From positions 7,501 to 71,500 of the forward strand of contig ADNK01002829.1 of the NCBI GenBank assembly GCA_000320545.1: a stretch of 64,000 nucleotides of DNA, written 5' to 3'. The stretch's first letter is position 1, and every line of letters starts with the position of its first letter. The stretch is from Bigelowiella natans CCMP2755 (lineage: Eukaryota; Cercozoa; Chlorarachniophyceae). Of the stretch, positions 60,964 to 64,000 are shown piece after piece. A program made the position numbers and the translations under genes. The notes below the pieces were generated by a model, which was not told where the DNA came from, made no database searches, and saw only the letters and a list, made by a program, of their open reading frames with translations.

Positions 60964-62750
60964 GATTAATGTGGTAGCAGCACCACCTTCTTGAGCAAGT
61001 AATGGCGTCCATGTGTGTACTGGTGTAGATATGGGTCACAGGGATAAGCAACTGACTCGATGAGCAACCTCGATGCAGGCTTGCAACGAGGTTCCAAATC
61101 CAAACGCTTACAAGGAAATGCGACCAACTCAACATAACTTCGTGCCCTTCGCACCCGTGCTTCATCAAGGGCAAACGTTACGTTATTCATTATTCGTTGT
61201 AATAGCAGTAGTTGCTTATGGCATGCCCGTAGCTTGGCCATAGATCTCCAACGCATAACTGAATAATAACCATAATAACAAAGAGACGCCAGCAGATAAG
61301 ATAACCAGAAACAAAAAGGAGGTCGGTCATCATCCTTCTTGTCGTTTAAGGATATCAAAGTTGTAGTAAATACTACTTGTTTATCATCATTGTCATCATC
61401 GTCATCATCATCATAGTGATATCTTCCTCCTCCTCCTCCTCCTCCTTTTCTTAGCACTTGTTGTGTGTGGTGGTCACACGCACTACTCACCACGATGAAC
61501 TAGCCAAGCAGCAACGAGAAGGGACAGAGCAGCTTTGATTTTTGCTTGTCGTTTCAGCCAATTAGAAATGCGGCGCCACAAATACACAGCTATTGCAATC
61601 CATCCCTTGTCATCACGTCGAACGTGTAACTGCACTCTGACAGGACCGCTCATTGGACCCTCCCATCTTGCAGGCCTGGTTGCGGATAACACCTAATATG
61701 GATTGATTATACTATTATTGATGACAACATGATAAGACAGAGAGGGGGGGGTGAAAGGAGGACCTGTAAAGTCACAGATAGCCATCCGGTAAGTTTCCAC
61801 ACACCTGCTGCAGCAACTAATACGGAGCTTGATGCAAAGACTGCATCACGCGGAGTAGCGTAGAAGAATCTGTACATGTTGTTAATGCAACCCTAATAGT
61901 AATAATAATAATAGTAATATTATGGTGGACAACAGTAGGAGGAGGAGGAGAAAGGAGAAGAATACGCATTACGCTTTGTGAGTACACAGGAGTAGTAGTT
62001 TGATGAATGATAAACCATTATTAATCATTGTTACTTACTTACTTACTACCTTAGTTTCCAAAAGCGCTCCTTTGAGGTTGTGTAACAATGAAGCAACCCC
62101 TCCGCATATCAGTGGGATGTGGCCTGTGCGTAGAAGATCGAAACTATTAGCATCGTTGTGATGGTGACTGTTGCATCCCCCTTTGTGTATTCGTAGTGTT
62201 TACATCATTGCTAAAAGGGAGGAGGCAAATAAGGAGCAAAAGAATATTGATAGTAAGAGTGCTCACTCTTACCATCATCAAGCATCTCGTGTGCACTGCG
62301 TATTGCAGCCTTGAGGGTTCTCCTCTCTTGACGACTGCCAAATAGGGAGGAGGCTCTTGTTCCGTGAGATGATGATGGGAGAAACTTTCTTGATTTTAGA
62401 AGATGGTCCGAAATGTAGTTAAACAGCTGCCTCTCCAAAACAGCTAGCGTCAAGCTCAAATCACGCCTGTGAGCACGTAAAAACAAAATTTCGTCAAACA
62501 GTAGTAGAATCATACTTTGGTTTATTCGTACAGATCGTAAGGTGCGTGAATTGAGTTGGCTTTAGTCATCAGCGATTCCACACAATCGATGCATTCCAGA
62601 GAAACCTGATGGTTATCACATATCAACTCAATGGAATATGATCGCCACTCTCCTATTGACATGCTATATCCTGCAGTAGTATGCGAACGTACAAATGTTG
62701 ATGTTAACGGGGAGAAGGCTGCACGACCTTTGACACTAACTGTATATCCT
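56730..62750 (-). CDS. Hormone-sensitive-lipase-like ester hydrolase with long N-terminal region
   Basis: Seventeen exons fit in phase: 62750-62532, 62466-62273, 62123-62050, 61892-61764, 61692-61494, 61258-60987, 60920-60826, 60721-60627, 60251-59555, 59291-59195, 59034-58962, 58689-58649, 58335-58102, 57947-57846, 57526-57461, 57184-57119, 56888-56730. That is about 937 residues. The catalytic half matches hormone-sensitive lipases: VIVYVYGGGFCSN (oxyanion site, Y where HGGG is usual), SEYSVAPEKPFPCALDE, VAGESAGANL with the nucleophile, YPALNLGPSPSPSRALHMCDP, GGMDILLDDA and PHGFWSMGAF with the catalytic histidine. The N-terminal half has hydrophobic stretches such as ASSSVLVAAAGVWKLTGWL. 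It likely hydrolyses acylglycerols or sterol esters on lipid droplets or the ER. The start is uncertain: ATG at 62662 lies in exon 1, and an earlier exon around 62985 is possible. Confidence 0.85.
57281..57310. repeat. (AGT)n microsatellite
   Basis: A trinucleotide run within an intron of the lipase-like gene. Confidence 0.9.
58022..58060. repeat. (TTC)n microsatellite
   Basis: A trinucleotide run within the intron between exons 13 and 14 of the lipase-like gene. Confidence 0.9.
58602..58634. repeat. (AT)n microsatellite
   Basis: It lies in the intron after the exon encoding the VIVAGE strand of the lipase-like gene, a few bases from the donor. Confidence 0.9.
59520..59550. repeat. (GCA)n microsatellite next to a splice donor
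   Basis: Read on the minus strand, the intron begins GTAGGTGCTGCTGCT and continues as the repeat, so the repeat starts within ten bases of the donor. Confidence 0.9.
60272..60620. repeat. (AT)n, (AGT)n, (TC)n and (TTG)n microsatellite cluster
   Basis: Runs lie at about 60274-60315 (AT), 60440-60490 (AGT), 60501-60535 (TC) and 60554-60590 (TTG). All are in one intron of the lipase-like gene. A further AT run lies at 60763-60798 and an ATC run at about 60930-60962. Confidence 0.9.
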
Positions 62751-63049
62751 CTGAGGACACATCTTCAATATGGAGACGGGATTTTCCTCTCATCCCTCGC
62801 ATCCCTCTCATCCCGATGATGTTGTTACTACTATGAGTGGAAGGAGGAGACTTGCCAACCACTATTTTTGGCCCTCCTCCTCGAGCAATTCCTGATAGAC
62901 GACTGCTCTTATATTTTGTAGACGTGGAAGAAGTAACCTCCTTCAAATCTGCTGATTCCAGGGATGGCTGTCTTTTTCTCATTTCTCCGAGCAGCAGCAG
63001 CAGCAGCAGCAGCGATCTTTTAGATGTCGAGGACACCGAATTTATTTAG

Positions 63050-63150
63050 TTAGACATTAGCTTGCTGCTGTGGAAGCGGTTCGTCGTTTGGGGCTTCAAG
63101 GAAATCTATGATTTGGTTAATGCCAGGAGCTGCTCGATATTTCCAGCAGC
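63050..63150 (-). CDS. Likely 3'-terminal exon of another gene
   Basis: From an acceptor (AAAATCCAG) the phase-1 frame reads CWKYRAAPGINQIIDFLEAP and ends QQQANV at a TAA. The phase-0 frame of the same exon reads AAGNIEQLLALTKS to a TAG at about 63106 and would join an upstream segment ending RVKSLSE. Both are plausible, so the product cannot be settled. The gene would continue to the right on the minus strand. Confidence 0.35.
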
Positions 63151-64000
63151 CTGGATTTTAGGTTGTAGGTGTACCTCCGAAAGTGATTTAACCCTCTCTT
63201 TTGAAGGAAGGAAGGAAGGAAGGAAGGAAGGAAGACCGTGTCCTTGGCTGATGTCAACGTGAACGACTGTGTGTGTATGGGAAAGCCACGCCCCACAAGT
63301 AGCTGCAGCAGAAGAAAAAGCAGAGTAGAGGGAGAGAGAGAGAAGACGTGAAGTTACTGGATTGCTTCTTCTGCGATCATCATCCGAGTATACTACTACT
63401 ATTACGGTAAATAGACAAAATAACATGCAAAGAATATCCTATATATCTACACTATTATTGACAACTTCATCAAGCTGTACAATCCATCATCTCTTCAACA
63501 ACGACAACAACTCGTACTTTTTAGAAATAATGATATCTCATGAACGCCCATCATCGTCATCATCATCATCATCATTGTTGTTGTTGTTGTTGTTCCAGAT
63601 CGCAGCCGAAGCAAACCGAACCCACGTGTCCTAACGCGTGAAACCCCCACTTCAAAGGTGGGATATATGTACCCCACTTTACTAGGATCAAACAAACCCT
63701 GCGTCAAAACCTGTCAACAACTAATCAATGAAAATGCAGGGGAATTTTTCACACCGTGCAAGTATTTTTTAAAATGATTTTACCAATAAAAAGAGTTTTG
63801 AAAGGCCCTATGCAGTTTACAGCAGTCTACCGAATCATTTAAACTTTTATCACATCTGCAGGCCTTTTGTAAAAATGATCTCGACTTTTTGTTGGTGATT
63901 TATCTTATCATGGTTCCGAGTTTCAGATGGTGATTGAATTGATGCTCACATAAAATAGAAATAATATCCAATGTGCGTACGTTGCTCATTTAGAGTTTCG
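63151..64000. other. Right edge, gene structure unresolved
   Basis: It contains a (GAAG)n repeat at about 63204-63232, (TCA)n and (TTG)n runs near 63550-63596, and a possible minus-strand exon around 63270-63302 with a YLWGVAFPYTH reading. I cannot support a complete gene. The last 350 bp show nothing I recognise. Confidence 0.4.

Noticed and set aside
1..64000. tRNA or rRNA genes
   Set aside because: I saw no convincing cloverleaf or rRNA core sequence by eye. A covariance-model search would be needed to exclude tRNAs.

Overview
The window is nuclear DNA of a microbial eukaryote. Genes are split by GT-AG introns, one with a TACTAAC-type branch site. Stops TAA, TAG and TGA are all used, so the code is standard. 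Introns and spacers are crowded with microsatellites. The gene set includes EMC4, glucosidase I, DNA ligase I, a PTS2-type peroxisomal thiolase, a SET-domain lysine methyltransferase and a crinkler-like fragment. I cannot place it beyond a protist (stramenopile, rhizarian or similar).

Layout: 1-3.7 kb is spacer with microsatellites and one small possible membrane-protein ORF. A mitochondrial PPR-like gene (-) and a peroxisomal 3-ketoacyl-CoA thiolase (+) diverge at 3.7-7.7 kb. From 7.8 to 11.1 kb lies a non-coding island of very odd composition, then an unrecognised exon (-). From 12.4 to 24.2 kb a 12-exon gene encodes one megasynthase of about 3058 residues ordered thioesterase, adenylation, carrier, ketosynthase, acyltransferase, ketoreductase, carrier. 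From 24.4 to 30.6 kb two more odd islands enclose an ankyrin gene built of 99-nt exons, one repeat each, with 80-nt introns. Next come DNA ligase I (-), glucosidase I (+), EF-hand exons (-), a 15-exon SET gene (+), a STEEP1-like gene (-), a crinkler-like fragment (+), another odd island with a foldback repeat, EMC4 (-), HSP70 (+) with upstream heat-shock-type elements, a 17-exon hormone-sensitive-lipase-like gene (-), and one exon of a further gene (-). I built the exon models by reading splice sites and checking that phases match. They are predictions.

The most striking signal is compositional. Several islands almost completely lack the dinucleotide TpA: none in 8097-9994, one in 25346-26959. 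In 29500-30625 all 16 TpA are inside CTAG. They are rich in TpG and CpA but keep CpG, so ordinary CpG decay does not explain them. Inside the ankyrin array, a 1065-bp-offset duplication lets two copies be compared. Over about 325 bp, 23 of 24 differences are TpA in the copy far from the island against CpA or TpG in the copy near it. Where splice acceptors TTAG lie next to an island they read TTGG. Together this suggests a process that converts T:A to C:G at TpA on either strand and spares CTAG, the reverse of fungal RIP. This is an inference from sequence alone.

The genes are mostly unrelated housekeeping functions. The two that stand out are the megasynthase, whose thioesterase is fused at the N-terminus and which has no C-terminal release domain, and the modular ankyrin gene sitting inside the TpA-poor tract.
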